This document shows, in pieces, positions 10,274 to 20,297 of a stretch of 64,000 bases of DNA. Numbering within the stretch: the first letter of the stretch is position 1; every line of letters begins with the position of its first letter. The notes beneath the pieces were generated by a model, which did no database searches, was not told the DNA's origin, and saw nothing but the letters and a program-made list of their open reading frames with translations. The stretch is from Aquisediminimonas profunda (GTDB lineage Bacteria > Pseudomonadota > Alphaproteobacteria > Sphingomonadales > Sphingomonadaceae), in the NCBI RefSeq assembly GCF_019443285.1, contig NZ_CP080327.1:248001-312000 (forward strand), written 5' to 3'. The position numbers and the translations under genes were made by a program.

Positions 10274-11224
10274 ATGACTGAAAAGCCGTCTCTCCATCTC
10301 CTGATCGCCGCGCCGCGCGGCTTTTGTGCCGGTGTCGACCGTGCCATCCTGATTGTCGACCGCACGCTCGAGAAATATGGAGCTCCGGTCTATGTCCGCC
10401 ACGAGATCGTCCATAACCGCTATGTCGTGGATGAGTTGAAGGCCAAGGGCGCGGTTTTCGTCGAGACGCTAGACGATGTGCCGGATGGCGCGCCGGTCGT
10501 GTTTTCGGCGCACGGTGTGCCCAAGGCTGTGCCTGCAAAGGCAGAAGCGCGCGGCCTCACTTGGCTCGACGCCACCTGCCCGCTCGTTTCCAAGGTCCAT
10601 CGGCAGGCAGAGCGGCTGGTCGAAGCAGGGCGCCATATCATTTTTGTTGGCCATGCCGGGCACCCCGAAGTGATCGGCACGTTCGGGCAGGTCCCCCCGG
10701 GGGCAATGACTTTGGTCGAAACGGTGGATGACGTATTGCAGCTCGAACCGGCTGACACTGATGCGCTGGCGTTTCTGACACAGACAACCCTCTCAGTGGA
10801 CGATACGGCCGAAATTGTGGAGGCACTGCGCGCGCGCTTCCCGGGGATCGTTGCTCCTCGCGGAGAAGACATTTGCTATGCCACGTCAAACCGGCAGGCA
10901 GCCGTCAAGGCGATCACGGCGCGTGCCGAGGCGATCTTCGTGATTGGCTCCCCCAATTCATCAAATTCGCTGCGGCTCGCGGAAGTGGCTGAGCGCGGCA
11001 ATGTCCCTGCGCGCCTGATCGGGCGCGCCGAGGAAATCGATTTCGACTGGCTGGGCAGTCCGAAAGTGGTGGGAATCACGGCGGGGGCCTCGGCGCCCGA
11101 AATCCTGGTGCGCGAAGTGGTCGCAAAACTGGCGACGCGTTTCACGATCACGGAAGAAGAAGTGAGAACCGCGACGGAATCCATGATCTTCAAGCTGCCC
11201 CGCGCCCTTACGGAAAATGCCTGA
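10274..11224 (+). CDS. ispH: 4-hydroxy-3-methylbut-2-enyl diphosphate reductase
   Basis: The 316-residue IspH (LytB) catalyses the last step of the MEP isoprenoid pathway, making IPP and DMAPP with a [4Fe-4S] cluster. Three conserved cluster cysteines are visible in [17 protein letters not shown] and [10 protein letters not shown]. The substrate-binding [14 protein letters not shown] and [11 protein letters not shown] blocks are also present. It overlaps the following radC gene by 8 nt. Confidence 0.97.
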   Translation: MTEKPSLHLLIAAPRGFCAGVDRAILIVDRTLEKYGAPVYVRHEIVHNRYVVDELKAKGAVFVETLDDVPDGAPVVFSAHGVPKAVPAKAEARGLTWLDATCPLVSKVHRQAERLVEAGRHIIFVGHAGHPEVIGTFGQVPPGAMTLVETVDDVLQLEPADTDALAFLTQTTLSVDDTAEIVEALRARFPGIVAPRGEDICYATSNRQAAVKAITARAEAIFVIGSPNSSNSLRLAEVAERGNVPARLIGRAEEIDFDWLGSPKVVGITAGASAPEILVREVVAKLATRFTITEEEVRTATESMIFKLPRALTENA

Positions 11225-11900
11225 CACGATCGAAAGAGGAAAAGGCCATCGTGCAAGGCTGAGGAAACGCCTGATCGAGGGCGGGGGCGATGCGCTGCTC
11301 GATCATGAATTGATCGAATATGTGCTGGCACTGGCGATTCCACGCATCGATACAAAGCCGCTCGCCAAGGAATTGCTCCGGGAATTCGGCGGAATTGCTG
11401 GGCTGCTGACGGCCGATGCAGACGCACTTGCGCGCGTGAAGGGCATGGGAGACAGCGCTGTCGCTGCGCTCAAGATCGTGCAAGCCGCATCGCTGCGGCT
11501 GCTGCGGGACAGGATCATGGACAAGCCGGTTCTCGCCAGCTGGCAGGCCTTGCTCGATTACCTCCGCGCGGACATGGCCCACAAGATGACCGAACGCGTG
11601 CGCGTGCTTCATCTCAACAGCCGCAATATGCTAATACGAGACGAAGCCATGGCGGAAGGCTCGATCGACCAGGCCGCGATCCATCCGCGCGAGGTCATTC
11701 GCCGCGCGATCGACCTCGGATCTGCGGCAATCATCCTTGTCCACAATCATCCGAGCGGAGACCCCGCCCCCAGCCGCGCTGACATTGCCCTGACACGCGA
11801 CATTGCCGATGCGGGCAAGAAACTGGGCATCACGGTCCACGACCATATTGTCATCGGGGCAAACGGCCACAGTTCGATGCGCGGCCTTGGTTTGCTGTGA
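11217..11900 (+). CDS. radC: RadC family JAMM/MPN-domain protein
   Basis: The 227-residue protein has a helical N-terminal domain with [10 protein letters not shown] and a helix-hairpin-helix-like [12 protein letters not shown], then a JAB1/MPN/Mov34 metalloprotease-like domain with the metal-binding [12 protein letters not shown] motif and SMRGLG at the C-terminus. RadC was named for a DNA-repair phenotype that was later questioned, so its cellular role is unclear. Its start lies inside the 3' end of ispH. Length is typical. Confidence 0.93.
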   Translation: MPDTIERGKGHRARLRKRLIEGGGDALLDHELIEYVLALAIPRIDTKPLAKELLREFGGIAGLLTADADALARVKGMGDSAVAALKIVQAASLRLLRDRIMDKPVLASWQALLDYLRADMAHKMTERVRVLHLNSRNMLIRDEAMAEGSIDQAAIHPREVIRRAIDLGSAAIILVHNHPSGDPAPSRADIALTRDIADAGKKLGITVHDHIVIGANGHSSMRGLGLL

Positions 11901-12191
11901 AAAGAGGGCCCTTGTCCGTTGTGGGACAATTGCGAAAGTCGCGCCTTTGGAACGTTTGGCAGCAAATCACTCGACCCTTGCCTTGACGCCTTGACGTCAT
12001 CCGCGCATCAAGGGTCCAGCGGTGCCAGATTAGGGTGCGATAAGCGCTTGCGCGCCGCGGCGTGTATCAGTTCATCGCATCATGTGCTCGAATGAGCGGC
12101 ACAATTGTCGATCTTGTCGGAACTGTTCATGGATCAGCAAGGTTAACCTGAACAGGCGAGAATCGAATTTTCAGCTCGAAGGGTAAGCTCT

Positions 12192-13040
12192 ATGAATTCA
12201 ATGTCCAAACGATCAGCACTTCTTCTCCTGTTGGCCTTACCGGCAACGGGAAGCCTGTCCGCGCAAACGCAGGACACAACACAACCCGCGATCACCGTGA
12301 CCGGAGCCGCAATGCCCGCGGGACCGGAGGTCAAGGGCATCATTTCCGCCCGCAATGACGACAAGATCAAGGTCACGGCGGTAGACGGCACGAGCACGGT
12401 CATCGCCTTTACGGATGACACGAAGATCAGTGCTGGCGGCGGCTTTCTGGGCGGCAGTCGCGGCAAGTTGACCGCAGATGCCTTGCTCACCGGTTTGCCG
12501 GTCACGGTCAAGACCCTGCAGGGGCCCAACGGCCTCATCGCTGGCCAGATCACGTTCCGGAACGGCGACCTGAAGACCGCACGGATGATCCGCCAGGGAA
12601 CCGCACAGCAGTTCGAGGAGCAGACAGCCGCGACCGAGGCTCTCCGCGGACGCATGGCCGATATCGACAAGTACAATATCAAGAGCACGACGAACGTGTA
12701 TTTCGATACCGGCCGCGCGGTGCTTTCGCCAAAGGCCAAGGCCGATCTCTGCGCCACCGCGTCGGCAGCTGAATCGACGGATAACGCCCTGATGCTGGTC
12801 GTTGGCTATACCGACTCCGTCGGCAGCGACGAATATAACCAGACACTCAGCGAAAAGCGCGCGGCGAGCGTGATCAACTATCTCCAGCAGGCCTGCCACT
12901 GGAAGCCCTACCGCATGCTTACCCCGACCGGGATGGCGGAATCAGACCCGCTTGCGAGCAATGACACGCCCGAAGGCAAGGCCCAGAACCGCCGCGTTTC
13001 GGTGAACATCCTCGTCAGCAAGAGCGTCGACGGCATGTAA
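12192..13040 (+). CDS. OmpA family outer-membrane/peptidoglycan-associated protein
   Basis: A 282-residue exported protein. Residues 1-25 form a signal peptide ending near LSAQ. Residues about 40-130 form a small beta domain (IISARNDDKIKVTAVDG) resembling DUF5666. Residues about 160-280 form an OmpA C-terminal peptidoglycan-binding domain with VYFDTGRAVLSPKAKADL and GYTDSVGSDEYNQTLSEKRA, including the D and R residues that contact diaminopimelate. There is no N-terminal beta barrel, so it is probably a periplasmic cell-wall-linked protein. It is followed by a perfect 11-bp hairpin. Confidence 0.88.
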   Translation: MNSMSKRSALLLLLALPATGSLSAQTQDTTQPAITVTGAAMPAGPEVKGIISARNDDKIKVTAVDGTSTVIAFTDDTKISAGGGFLGGSRGKLTADALLTGLPVTVKTLQGPNGLIAGQITFRNGDLKTARMIRQGTAQQFEEQTAATEALRGRMADIDKYNIKSTTNVYFDTGRAVLSPKAKADLCATASAAESTDNALMLVVGYTDSVGSDEYNQTLSEKRAASVINYLQQACHWKPYRMLTPTGMAESDPLASNDTPEGKAQNRRVSVNILVSKSVDGM

Positions 13041-13073
13041 TCTGCCCGGGGACCCCCTTGCGGGGTTTCCACA

Positions 13074-13101
13074 ACCTCCCCGAAGCTCGCTTCGGGGAGG
13101 G
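13074..13101 (+). terminator. Strong hairpin after the ompA-like gene
   Basis: A perfect 11-bp stem, CCTCCCCGAAG paired with CTTCGGGGAGG around a 4-nt loop, lies 34 bp after the OmpA-family stop. No T-run follows, so it may be a repeat-type hairpin or RNA-stabilising element rather than a classical rho-independent terminator. Confidence 0.5.
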
Positions 13102-13267
13102 GCCGCCGCCACGGCCGGCCATTCATACATGAGAAAATACATGAGAATGCGGCCTGTCTTGGACGGCAGGCGAGCGTTTCCCTGTTTGCCTAAAAGGTGA
13201 GATCGCTTCCGCAAATTACAGCTTGCGAGAATGTCTGCAAAGGGGTCGTCAGCAGGCCCCCGCCTTT

Positions 13268-14473
13268 CTACCGTCCAAACCCCTCGGCCAGAAACCGCTC
13301 CGCCAGCGCGGCATGGACTGCCGCCCCGCGTGCCATCACGCTGTCGTCCAGCACCATCCGGTTGGAGTGCAGGCCGCAGCATTGGCGCCAGTCGCTGCCT
13401 TCGTGGCTCGCGCCGAGGAAGAACATCGCGCCGGGCACTTTTTCAAGGACATAGGCGAAATCCTCCGCACCCATGATCGGCGCGTCGAGCGTCCGCCAGG
13501 CCGCTGCGCCGAACAGGTCCTCAACCACCGATTGCCCGAAAGCGACGGCGCGGCCATCGCAGATGGTCACGGGAAAACCCCGATCGATCCGCACTTCGGC
13601 CGAGGCGCCGTGCGCGGCAGCAATGCCGGGGCCGAGCCGCTTCAACTCGGTCGCAACGGCTTCCCGCTGGCGCGGCGACAGTGTGCGGATCGTGCCGAGC
13701 AGCGAGGCGGTTTCGGGGATGATATTGTCCGTCGTCCCGGCAAGAATCCGCCCGATCGTGACCACTGCCGGATCGAAGACCGAAACCTTGCGCGTAACCA
13801 TTGTCTGGATCGCCGTCACTATTTCGCAGGCAATCGGCACCGGATCGAGTGCATCATGCGGCATCGAGGCATGGCCGCCCCGGCCGGTGATTGTCATGTG
13901 CAGCTTGTCGGCCGAAGCGAGCAAAGGTCCGGCACGCCCGGTGAAAATGCCATGCGGCGCATTCGGCATGATGTGCAGCGCAAAGGCCGCATCGGGCAGC
14001 GGGTCGATCAGGCCGTCGTCCAGCATGAAGCGCGCGCCGTGGTGCCCTTCCTCGCCAGGTTGGAACATGAACATGACGGTTCCGGCTAGCGTGTCGCGCT
14101 TCGCCGACAGTAGCCGTGCGGCACCGACGAGCATGGCGACGTGCGTATCATGGCCGCATGCGTGCATGGCGCCTTCGGTCGCCGAGGCATAGTCGAGCCC
14201 GGTATCCTCATGCAGCGGCAAGGCATCCATATCGCCACGCAGCAGCACAGTGCGCCCATTGTCCGATCCGCGCAGGATCGCGATCAGGCCTGTCGTCGAG
14301 GGACCTTCGCGAAATTCCAGCGGCAGGCCCGCCAATGCCGCCTTGATCTTGGCCAGCGTCTTGGGATTTTGAAGTCCCAGCTCGGGCTCGACATGAATGG
14401 CGCGACGCAATGCCACGAGATCGGGAAGGATCGCTTCGGCTTCCGCGGTCCAGCCGCTGGTTATCTCGTTCAT
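13268..14473 (-). CDS. M20 family amidohydrolase (hippurate hydrolase-like)
   Basis: The 401-residue zinc-dependent peptidase/amidohydrolase has its metal ligands in DMDALPLHED, HACGHDTHVAML, QPGEEGHHGAR and the C-terminal LHSNRM, with a dimerisation (lid) domain between residues about 185 and 300. Members hydrolyse N-acyl amino acids such as hippurate. The start codon overlaps the stop of the upstream acyl-CoA dehydrogenase by 4 nt (ATGA), so the two are probably co-translated. The substrate is not evident. Confidence 0.92.
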   Translation of the reverse strand: MNEITSGWTAEAEAILPDLVALRRAIHVEPELGLQNPKTLAKIKAALAGLPLEFREGPSTTGLIAILRGSDNGRTVLLRGDMDALPLHEDTGLDYASATEGAMHACGHDTHVAMLVGAARLLSAKRDTLAGTVMFMFQPGEEGHHGARFMLDDGLIDPLPDAAFALHIMPNAPHGIFTGRAGPLLASADKLHMTITGRGGHASMPHDALDPVPIACEIVTAIQTMVTRKVSVFDPAVVTIGRILAGTTDNIIPETASLLGTIRTLSPRQREAVATELKRLGPGIAAAHGASAEVRIDRGFPVTICDGRAVAFGQSVVEDLFGAAAWRTLDAPIMGAEDFAYVLEKVPGAMFFLGASHEGSDWRQCCGLHSNRMVLDDSVMARGAAVHAALAERFLAEGFGR

Positions 14474-15642
14474 CCTCGTCCTCCGAACAATTGCCGACCT
14501 GCCAGATCGAGCATGATTTCCTCTGATCCGCCGCCAATCGCATTGACGCGGACTTCTCTGTAGATGCGTTCCACCTTGGAGCCGGTGATATAGCTTGCCC
14601 CGCCCAGCACCTGCGCAGAATCGCGGGCGACCGCTTCGAGCATCCGCGTCGCCTGCACCTTCAGCATCGCGAAATCCGCTGGCTGGTCGCGCCCTTCCTG
14701 GACCTGCCAGGCGCACAGATCGACCCAGGCCTGTGTCGTGTTGATCTGGCGCGCCATGTCGGCGAGCTTGATCCGGATCGACTGGTGCTTGACCAGCGGC
14801 TTGCCAAATGTCTCGCGCTGCTGCGCCCATTCGACCGCTTCCTTCAGGCACACCCGCGCATAGGCGCAGCAGCCCATGGCCATGCCGAGCCGTTCCGAAT
14901 TGAAATTGCGCATGATCCCGATGAAACCGCCGTTTTCAGGCCCGATCAGGTTTTCGGCGGGCACTTTCACGTCCTCGAAATGGATCGCGGCCGTATCCGA
15001 ACAGCGCCAGCCCATCTTGTCGAGCCGCGTGCAGGAGACACCGGGCGTTTCCATGTCGATGAGCAGCAGCGATACGCCGCCCGCCCCCGGCCCGCCCGTG
15101 CGCACCGCACAGGTCAGCCAGTCAGCCCGCATGCCGGAGGTGATGAACATCTTCGAACCATTGACGACATAATGATTGCCAACCCGCTCTGCCTTGGTCC
15201 TGAGGTTGGCCACGTCCGAACCGCCCGACGGTTCGGTAATGCCGAGCGCAATGATCTTTTCGCCAGCAAGCACCGGGACGGCAACGCGACGCTTCATCTC
15301 GTCCGAACCCATGGCGAGGATGGGCGGCAAGCCGATACCGTGCGTCATCAGCGAGGCCGTCAGGCCCCCTGCCCCGACGGCCGACAATTCTTCTGTCTGC
15401 GTCAGCCCGTGGAAGATATCGAACCCTTCGCTATGCCCGCCATAGGCTTCGGGATAGCGCAGCCCCAGAATGCCTGCTTCTGCCGCTTTCCTGTGCAATT
15501 CGCGGGGAAGCTCTCCCTCTGCTTCCCAGCGGTCTATATGGGGTGCGATCTCCTGCGCGACAAAGCGGCGCACCGATTGGGCGAGCGCTTCATGGGTTTC
15601 GTCATAATAGGGCGATCGGGCACGCCAGCTATCGAAATCCAT
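14470..15642 (-). CDS. Acyl-CoA dehydrogenase
   Basis: The 390-residue FAD flavoprotein carries GITEPSGGSDVANLRT and FITSGMRADW (flavin and acyl binding, residues about 125-165) and the C-terminal SAQVLGGASYI and GGGSEEIMLDLAGRQL. The C-terminal block has G rather than the E of YEGTSEI, so the catalytic base probably lies in the preceding helix, as in long-chain and isovaleryl-type enzymes. The ATG at 15642 is chosen over the preceding GTG because it gives a TGATG overlap with the DUF2177 gene. It forms an operon with the M20 amidohydrolase. Confidence 0.93.
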   Translation of the reverse strand: MDFDSWRARSPYYDETHEALAQSVRRFVAQEIAPHIDRWEAEGELPRELHRKAAEAGILGLRYPEAYGGHSEGFDIFHGLTQTEELSAVGAGGLTASLMTHGIGLPPILAMGSDEMKRRVAVPVLAGEKIIALGITEPSGGSDVANLRTKAERVGNHYVVNGSKMFITSGMRADWLTCAVRTGGPGAGGVSLLLIDMETPGVSCTRLDKMGWRCSDTAAIHFEDVKVPAENLIGPENGGFIGIMRNFNSERLGMAMGCCAYARVCLKEAVEWAQQRETFGKPLVKHQSIRIKLADMARQINTTQAWVDLCAWQVQEGRDQPADFAMLKVQATRMLEAVARDSAQVLGGASYITGSKVERIYREVRVNAIGGGSEEIMLDLAGRQLFGGRG

Positions 15643-16049
15643 CACGCAGAAAAGACCTTGTTGGTAACCGCTGCACCTGCCGCGGCTGCAAGTCCCGTCA
15701 ACACCGTGCCCCAGATCATGTCGAGGATCGTGACCTTAAGGCTCCACACCTTCAGCGTCGCATAGTTGGTCAGGTCATAAGTCATATAGGCAAAGAAGCC
15801 GAAGGCCGCGCCATAACAGAGTGCCGTCTTCCAGCTTCCGCTTTGCATCGCCGGGCCGACGGCAAAGATCATCATGCCCAGGATATAGAGCAGATAGAAC
15901 ACAATTGCGGGCGGGAGCCGAAAGCTGTCTGCCAGCAACTCTCCGATCTCGACCCTGTAGAGCCGTTCCGACATGGTCCGCAGCCAGACTGAATCGATCA
16001 GCGCAAAGGCGATCCCTGTGGCCAGATAAGCAAATGCATAACGTCCCAT
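15642..16049 (-). CDS. DUF2177 family inner-membrane protein
   Basis: A 135-residue protein with four predicted membrane helices: residues about 5-22, 47-65, 75-92 and 108-128. The arrangement and conserved segments such as DSVWL, FYLLYILGMMIF and YDLTNYATLKVW match DUF2177, a family of unknown function. It lies between a GST gene and an acyl-CoA dehydrogenase gene, with a 1-nt overlap with the latter. Confidence 0.85.
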   Translation of the reverse strand: MGRYAFAYLATGIAFALIDSVWLRTMSERLYRVEIGELLADSFRLPPAIVFYLLYILGMMIFAVGPAMQSGSWKTALCYGAAFGFFAYMTYDLTNYATLKVWSLKVTILDMIWGTVLTGLAAAAGAAVTNKVFSA

Positions 16050-16061
16050 GTCATTCTTCTC

Positions 16062-16676
16062 CTACATTTTTACATAACCCGGTTCAGCCGCAACACGTGC
16101 CAGCCAGGCCGAGATCGACGGATAGAAGGAGAGGTCGAACGCGCCGCCCTCTTCCGCGACATGGGTGTAGGCGTAAAGCGCGATATCCGCGAGCGTGATG
16201 CTTTCGCCCACGAACCAGTTCCGCGTCGCCAGATGATCGTCCATCAGCTTCAACGCCGCGTCCACGGCAATCTTCTTGCCTGGCACAAGCGACTTCTGCA
16301 GTTCGGACAGGCTGTCTTGACCGACAAAGGCCAGCCAGAACCGCAACGTGGCAACATTGGGTTCATGATTATATTGCTCGAAGAACATCCAGCGCAGCAT
16401 GTCCGCGCGGTCGAAGCGATCATCCGGAATGAGCCTGGAACCGTCAGCCAGATAGAAACAGGCGGCACTGCTTTCCGGCAGGAACTGGTCCCCAATCTGG
16501 AGCACGGGAATGCGCCCGTTGGGATTGATGAAATTGAGAAACTGGGGGGTGCGGGTTTCACCGTGCAGGACACTATAGGCCCGGCATTCCATGCGCAGCC
16601 CGAGCAGGGCCGCCGTCAGCTTGATCTTGTAGCAGTTGCCCGAGATCGGATCTTCATGGAGGACAAGCTTTTCCAT
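16062..16676 (-). CDS. Glutathione S-transferase family protein
   Basis: The 204-residue protein has a thioredoxin-like N-terminal domain with NPNGRIPVLQIGDQFLPES (cis-Pro and the E-S glutathione-binding turn) and a helical C-terminal domain with ITLADIALYAYTHVAEE (N-capping box). The initial EDPISGNCYKIKL places S-G-N-C-Y in the active-site turn. Soluble GSTs conjugate glutathione to electrophiles or act as lyases or isomerases. It is followed by the DUF2177 gene after 12 bp. Confidence 0.92.
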   Translation of the reverse strand: MEKLVLHEDPISGNCYKIKLTAALLGLRMECRAYSVLHGETRTPQFLNFINPNGRIPVLQIGDQFLPESSAACFYLADGSRLIPDDRFDRADMLRWMFFEQYNHEPNVATLRFWLAFVGQDSLSELQKSLVPGKKIAVDAALKLMDDHLATRNWFVGESITLADIALYAYTHVAEEGGAFDLSFYPSISAWLARVAAEPGYVKM

Positions 16677-16684
16677 TGCGGCTC

Positions 16685-17800
16685 CTATCTCGGGCTGAGC
16701 GCGGCATCGCGCATCCCTCGCCAGACATGCAAGGCCTGCACGGTTTCCGCAACATCATGGACGCGCAGGATCTGGATGCCCTGTTCCGCACCCTTCAGCG
16801 CCAGAGCCACCGAACCGCCCAGCCTTTTGTCGACAGGGGCTTCGTTCGAGAGCGCCCCGACAATCCGCTTCCGGCTGGCCCCCAGCAAGACAGGCACGCC
16901 AAGGCAGTGGAACAGCGAAAGGCCATTCAGGATGGCGAGGTTATCGGCCACGCCCTTGCCGAACCCGATCCCCGGATCAGCAATGATCCTGTTGAGGGGA
17001 ATGCCTGCAGCAACCACGGCTGCAATCCGGTCTTCAAGCCAGTCGAACACTTCGATCAACGGGTCGGAATAGCGCGCGCCGCTATGCAGATCATGCTGCT
17101 TGCCGGGCGCATGCATTAGCACAACCGGCGCCGATGATCGCAGCACGACCGACAAGGCCCGATCATCAAACAACAGCGCCGAAACATCGTTGATCATGTG
17201 CGCGCCGGCAGCCAGTCCGGCCTCCATCACGGCTGCCTTGCGGGAATCGAGAGAAATGGCCGTGCCACTCGCGGCGAGCCTCGAGATCACTGGCAGAACG
17301 CGTGCCTTTTCATCCTCTTCCCAGACGGTGACGGCGCCGGGCCTCGTCGATTCACCTCCGACATCGATAATCGAGGCCCCTGCGGCGGCCATCTCTACCC
17401 CGATGGCAGCAGCCGACCCGGGATCGTCGATATGGTCCGACCCGCCAGAAAAGCTGTCGGGCGTGATGTTGAGGATGCCCATGACCTGTGGCTGGTCCAG
17501 CCTGATCGTTCGTTCGCCAAGGATAAGCGGCGCCCGCTGCCCGGTCGCTCGGGCCATCATCTCACGCAGCGCCGTTGCCTGTTCGGTCGAGACGCCAGAA
17601 AGCGCATCATCGATCCGTTCGACCGGAATCAGCCATTGGCCTGATCGCCGTCCGCCATCAACGGCAATGATTTCCCAGGCCGAAAAGAACTGCAAGCCGC
17701 CGGCAAGGCGCGCGAACTGGCCGTCAAAACCGAACGGCGCATCGATGAAGCCGGTGGCACGTGGATAGAGGCGGGCTGTCGGGGCGGCAGAAATGGTCAA
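16685..17800 (-). CDS. folP: Dihydropteroate synthase
   Basis: FolP condenses p-aminobenzoate with 6-hydroxymethyl-dihydropterin diphosphate in folate synthesis. The TIM barrel starts near residue 105 with MGILNITPDSFSGG and continues through GGESTRPGA, ISLDSRK, MINDVSAL, DPGIGFGKGVADNLAIL and LLGASRKRIVG. About 100 residues precede the barrel (RATGFIDAPFGF, LQFFSAWEII), an N-terminal extension not present in E. coli FolP. I chose a TTG start at 17800 because GAAGGA lies about 10 nt upstream; a longer product from GTG or ATG farther upstream cannot be excluded. Confidence 0.9.
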   Translation of the reverse strand: MTISAAPTARLYPRATGFIDAPFGFDGQFARLAGGLQFFSAWEIIAVDGGRRSGQWLIPVERIDDALSGVSTEQATALREMMARATGQRAPLILGERTIRLDQPQVMGILNITPDSFSGGSDHIDDPGSAAAIGVEMAAAGASIIDVGGESTRPGAVTVWEEDEKARVLPVISRLAASGTAISLDSRKAAVMEAGLAAGAHMINDVSALLFDDRALSVVLRSSAPVVLMHAPGKQHDLHSGARYSDPLIEVFDWLEDRIAAVVAAGIPLNRIIADPGIGFGKGVADNLAILNGLSLFHCLGVPVLLGASRKRIVGALSNEAPVDKRLGGSVALALKGAEQGIQILRVHDVAETVQALHVWRGMRDAALSPR

Positions 17801-17903
17801 GTCCGGGATGTCCTTCGGCGCAAATTGAACAATCTTCCCTGTGGCAGATTTGACCTGCGTCGGGCAAGCGCCCCTTGGCTTTTGGCATCGGCTCGCGCTA
17901 TTC

Positions 17904-17932
17904 AGCGTGGCGACAGGCGCGTTGGCTATAAT
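17904..17932 (+). promoter_or_regulatory. Candidate promoter for the entericidin-like gene
   Basis: A perfect TATAAT occupies 17927-17932. The region 17 nt upstream holds no good -35 match. Transcription starting near 17939 would leave a leader of about 24 nt containing a GGAG before the ATG at 17963. Confidence 0.45.
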
Positions 17933-17962
17933 GCCCCGAGCGCAAAGTACGGAGACTCGCAT

Positions 17963-18091
17963 ATGGCACGTAAAATTGCCCTTATAGCCCTCGTCGCAGG
18001 CGTCCTTACGCTCAACGCCTGCAACACTGTCCGCGGCATTGGCCGCGACGTTGAGTCCGTTGGCAAGACGGTGAAGAAAGTGCCGGATTGA
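17963..18091 (+). CDS. Entericidin A/B family lipoprotein
   Basis: The 42-residue protein has a basic start, a hydrophobic signal helix and a lipobox ending at the cysteine of LNAC (residue 20), followed by NTVRGIGRDVESVGKTVKK. This matches entericidin-type small lipoproteins (ecnA/ecnB), which in enterics form a stress-related antidote/toxin pair; isolated single copies in alphaproteobacteria have no proven toxicity. A GGAG ribosome binding site lies 9 nt upstream. Only one copy is present here. It is divergent from folP and convergent with sdhA. Confidence 0.88.
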   Translation: MARKIALIALVAGVLTLNACNTVRGIGRDVESVGKTVKKVPD

Positions 18092-18106
18092 GGCGATCCA
18101 AAGCGC

Positions 18107-19909
18107 TCAGTAAACCCGCGCCTTCGGCTTGATATACTCCGCTTCGTCGGTCAGCGTGTAATCGTGCACCGCGCGGTAATCGATCTTCACATTGCCGCCT
18201 GATCCGCCCCAGCCGTCAAACCAGGTGATGGTGTGCTTCATCCAGTTGTTGTCATCGCGGTCGGGATAGTCCTCGTGCGCATGTGCGCCGCGGCTTTCCT
18301 TGCGGTTTGCAGCACCCACAATCGTGCAGACGGCCTGGCTCATCAGATTGTCGAGTTCCAGCGTTTCGATCAGGTCGGTGTTCCAGATCAGGCTGCGATC
18401 GGTGACGGCAAGGTCCTCCATCCGCTTGTTGACCTTGGCCATCAGGTCGACGCCTTCGGCCAGGAGCGCGGTATCGCGGAAGACCGCGCAATGCTTCTGC
18501 ATGGTCCGCTGCATCTCCACTCGCACCTGCGCGGTGGGTGACCCGCCCTTGGCGTTGCGGAACTTGTCGACACGGGCGAGCGCCAGATCGGCGGCATCCT
18601 TCGGCAGGGCCTTGTGCGCGCCATTGGGCTTCAGCGTTTCCTTGAGGTGCAAGCCGGTCGCGCGACCGAAGACAACAAGGTCGATCAGCGAATTGGACCC
18701 GAGCCGGTTGGCGCCATGCACAGACACGCAGGCCGCTTCGCCCACGGCATAGAGGCCCGGAACGATGGCATCGTCATTGCCATCCTTCTTCGTGACCACC
18801 TGACCGTGATAATTGCAGGGGATTCCGCCCATATTGTAATGAACCGTCGGCGTGACGGGCAGAGGCTGGCGCGTCAGGTCAACGCCGGCGAACACCTTTC
18901 CGCTTTCCGTGATGCCGGGCAGCCGTTCTGCCAGCACCTTGGGATCGATATGATCGAGGTGCAGATAGATGTGATCCTTGTGCGGCCCCACACCCCGGCC
19001 TTCGCGCATTTCGAGCGCCATTGACCGGCTTACCACGTCACGGCTGGCAAGATCCTTGGCGGAAGGGGCATAGCGTTCCATGAACCGCTCCCCTTCGGAA
19101 TTGGTCAGATAACCGCCTTCGCCACGCGCGCCTTCTGTGATCAGCACACCCGCGCCATAAATACCGGTCGGGTGGAACTGGACGAACTCCAGATCCTGCA
19201 GCGGCAGGCCTGCGCGCAGCACCATTCCGCCACCATCACCGGTGCATGTGTGTGCCGAGGTCGCCGTGTAATAGGCGCGGCCATATCCGCCGGTTGCCAG
19301 CACAACCGCGTGGCTGCGGAAGCGGTGGATCGTCCCGTCTTCCATGCACATCGCGATGACGCCGCGGCATTCGCCATTTTCCATGATCAGGTCGAGCGCG
19401 AAATATTCGATGAAGAAGTCTGCGTCATAACGCAGGCTCTGCTGGTAGAGCGCGTGGAGGATCGCATGGCCCGTCCGGTCGGCAGCAGCAGCCGTGCGCT
19501 GAACCGGGGGGCCTTCGCCCATATTCTGCATGTGCCCGCCAAACGGACGCTGGTAGATCGTGCCATTCTCGTTCCGGCTGAACGGCACGCCCGCATGTTC
19601 AAGTTCATAGACAGCGGCAGGCGCCTCACGCACCATATATTCGATCGCGTCCTGATCGCCCAGCCAGTCGGATCCCTTGACCGTGTCGTACATGTGCCAG
19701 GTCCAGTGATCCGGGCTGTTATTGCCCAGCGACGCGGCAATCCCGCCCTGCGCTGCAACTGTGTGCGAACGCGTCGGGAAGACCTTGGTGATGCAGGCCG
19801 TGCGCAGGCCGGCCTCCGCGCTGCCCATTGTGGCGCGCAGGCCGGATCCGCCCGCGCCGACAACAACGGTGTCATAAGTGTGATCGATGATCTTGTAGGC
19901 TTCAGACAT
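18107..19909 (-). CDS. sdhA: Succinate dehydrogenase flavoprotein subunit
   Basis: The 600-residue catalytic subunit of complex II oxidises succinate to fumarate at the inner membrane. The FAD-binding GAGGSGLRA, the histidine that carries covalent FAD in [19 protein letters not shown], and the C-terminal [18 protein letters not shown] block are all visible. Its ATG overlaps the sdhD stop by 1 nt. The iron-sulfur subunit gene sdhB, which normally follows, is absent: a convergent entericidin gene lies 15 bp beyond the stop. Confidence 0.98.
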   Translation of the reverse strand: MSEAYKIIDHTYDTVVVGAGGSGLRATMGSAEAGLRTACITKVFPTRSHTVAAQGGIAASLGNNSPDHWTWHMYDTVKGSDWLGDQDAIEYMVREAPAAVYELEHAGVPFSRNENGTIYQRPFGGHMQNMGEGPPVQRTAAAADRTGHAILHALYQQSLRYDADFFIEYFALDLIMENGECRGVIAMCMEDGTIHRFRSHAVVLATGGYGRAYYTATSAHTCTGDGGGMVLRAGLPLQDLEFVQFHPTGIYGAGVLITEGARGEGGYLTNSEGERFMERYAPSAKDLASRDVVSRSMALEMREGRGVGPHKDHIYLHLDHIDPKVLAERLPGITESGKVFAGVDLTRQPLPVTPTVHYNMGGIPCNYHGQVVTKKDGNDDAIVPGLYAVGEAACVSVHGANRLGSNSLIDLVVFGRATGLHLKETLKPNGAHKALPKDAADLALARVDKFRNAKGGSPTAQVRVEMQRTMQKHCAVFRDTALLAEGVDLMAKVNKRMEDLAVTDRSLIWNTDLIETLELDNLMSQAVCTIVGAANRKESRGAHAHEDYPDRDDNNWMKHTITWFDGWGGSGGNVKIDYRAVHDYTLTDEAEYIKPKARVY

Positions 19910-20295
19910 CAGGCCGGCGTCCCTGCAAAGGCAATTTTCAGAATGGCATAAAGCGCGAAACCGCCCGTGCCGAACGTCCAGAAGTGGAGCAGGCCGAGCG
20001 CAAGGACGCGCATCCCGCCATGGACATAATCCTCGATCACGACCTGCAGCCCGAGCCGGAAGTGCCAGCAGACATTGATGATCATGAGCGCAAGCGGAAC
20101 CGCGTTCAGCGGCGAATGAATCCAGCCGATCACCGATTCATAACTGAGCGAGGGCAACCGGACGAGCGCGAAGAGAAACCAGAGCACCAGCACGACATTG
20201 CCCATCGCTGTGACGCGCTGAAGCCACCAGTGGTGAGAACCGCTGCGTGCCGATCCGAGGCCGCGAACCCGGCCAAGACCTGTTCCGCTGCCCAT
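19909..20295 (-). CDS. sdhD: Succinate dehydrogenase membrane anchor subunit
   Basis: A 128-residue protein with three membrane helices. [10 protein letters not shown] is the conserved N-terminal quinone-side segment of SdhD, and [14 protein letters not shown] supplies the heme b histidine and the tyrosine near the ubiquinone site. It forms the membrane anchor with SdhC. It sits 2 bp after sdhC and overlaps sdhA by 1 nt. Confidence 0.93.
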   Translation of the reverse strand: MGSGTGLGRVRGLGSARSGSHHWWLQRVTAMGNVVLVLWFLFALVRLPSLSYESVIGWIHSPLNAVPLALMIINVCWHFRLGLQVVIEDYVHGGMRVLALGLLHFWTFGTGGFALYAILKIAFAGTPA

Positions 20296-20297
20296 CG

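Noticed and set aside
11905-11935. Short hairpin TTGTCC/GGACAA after radC considered as a terminator
   Set aside because: The stem is only 6 bp and has no T-run.
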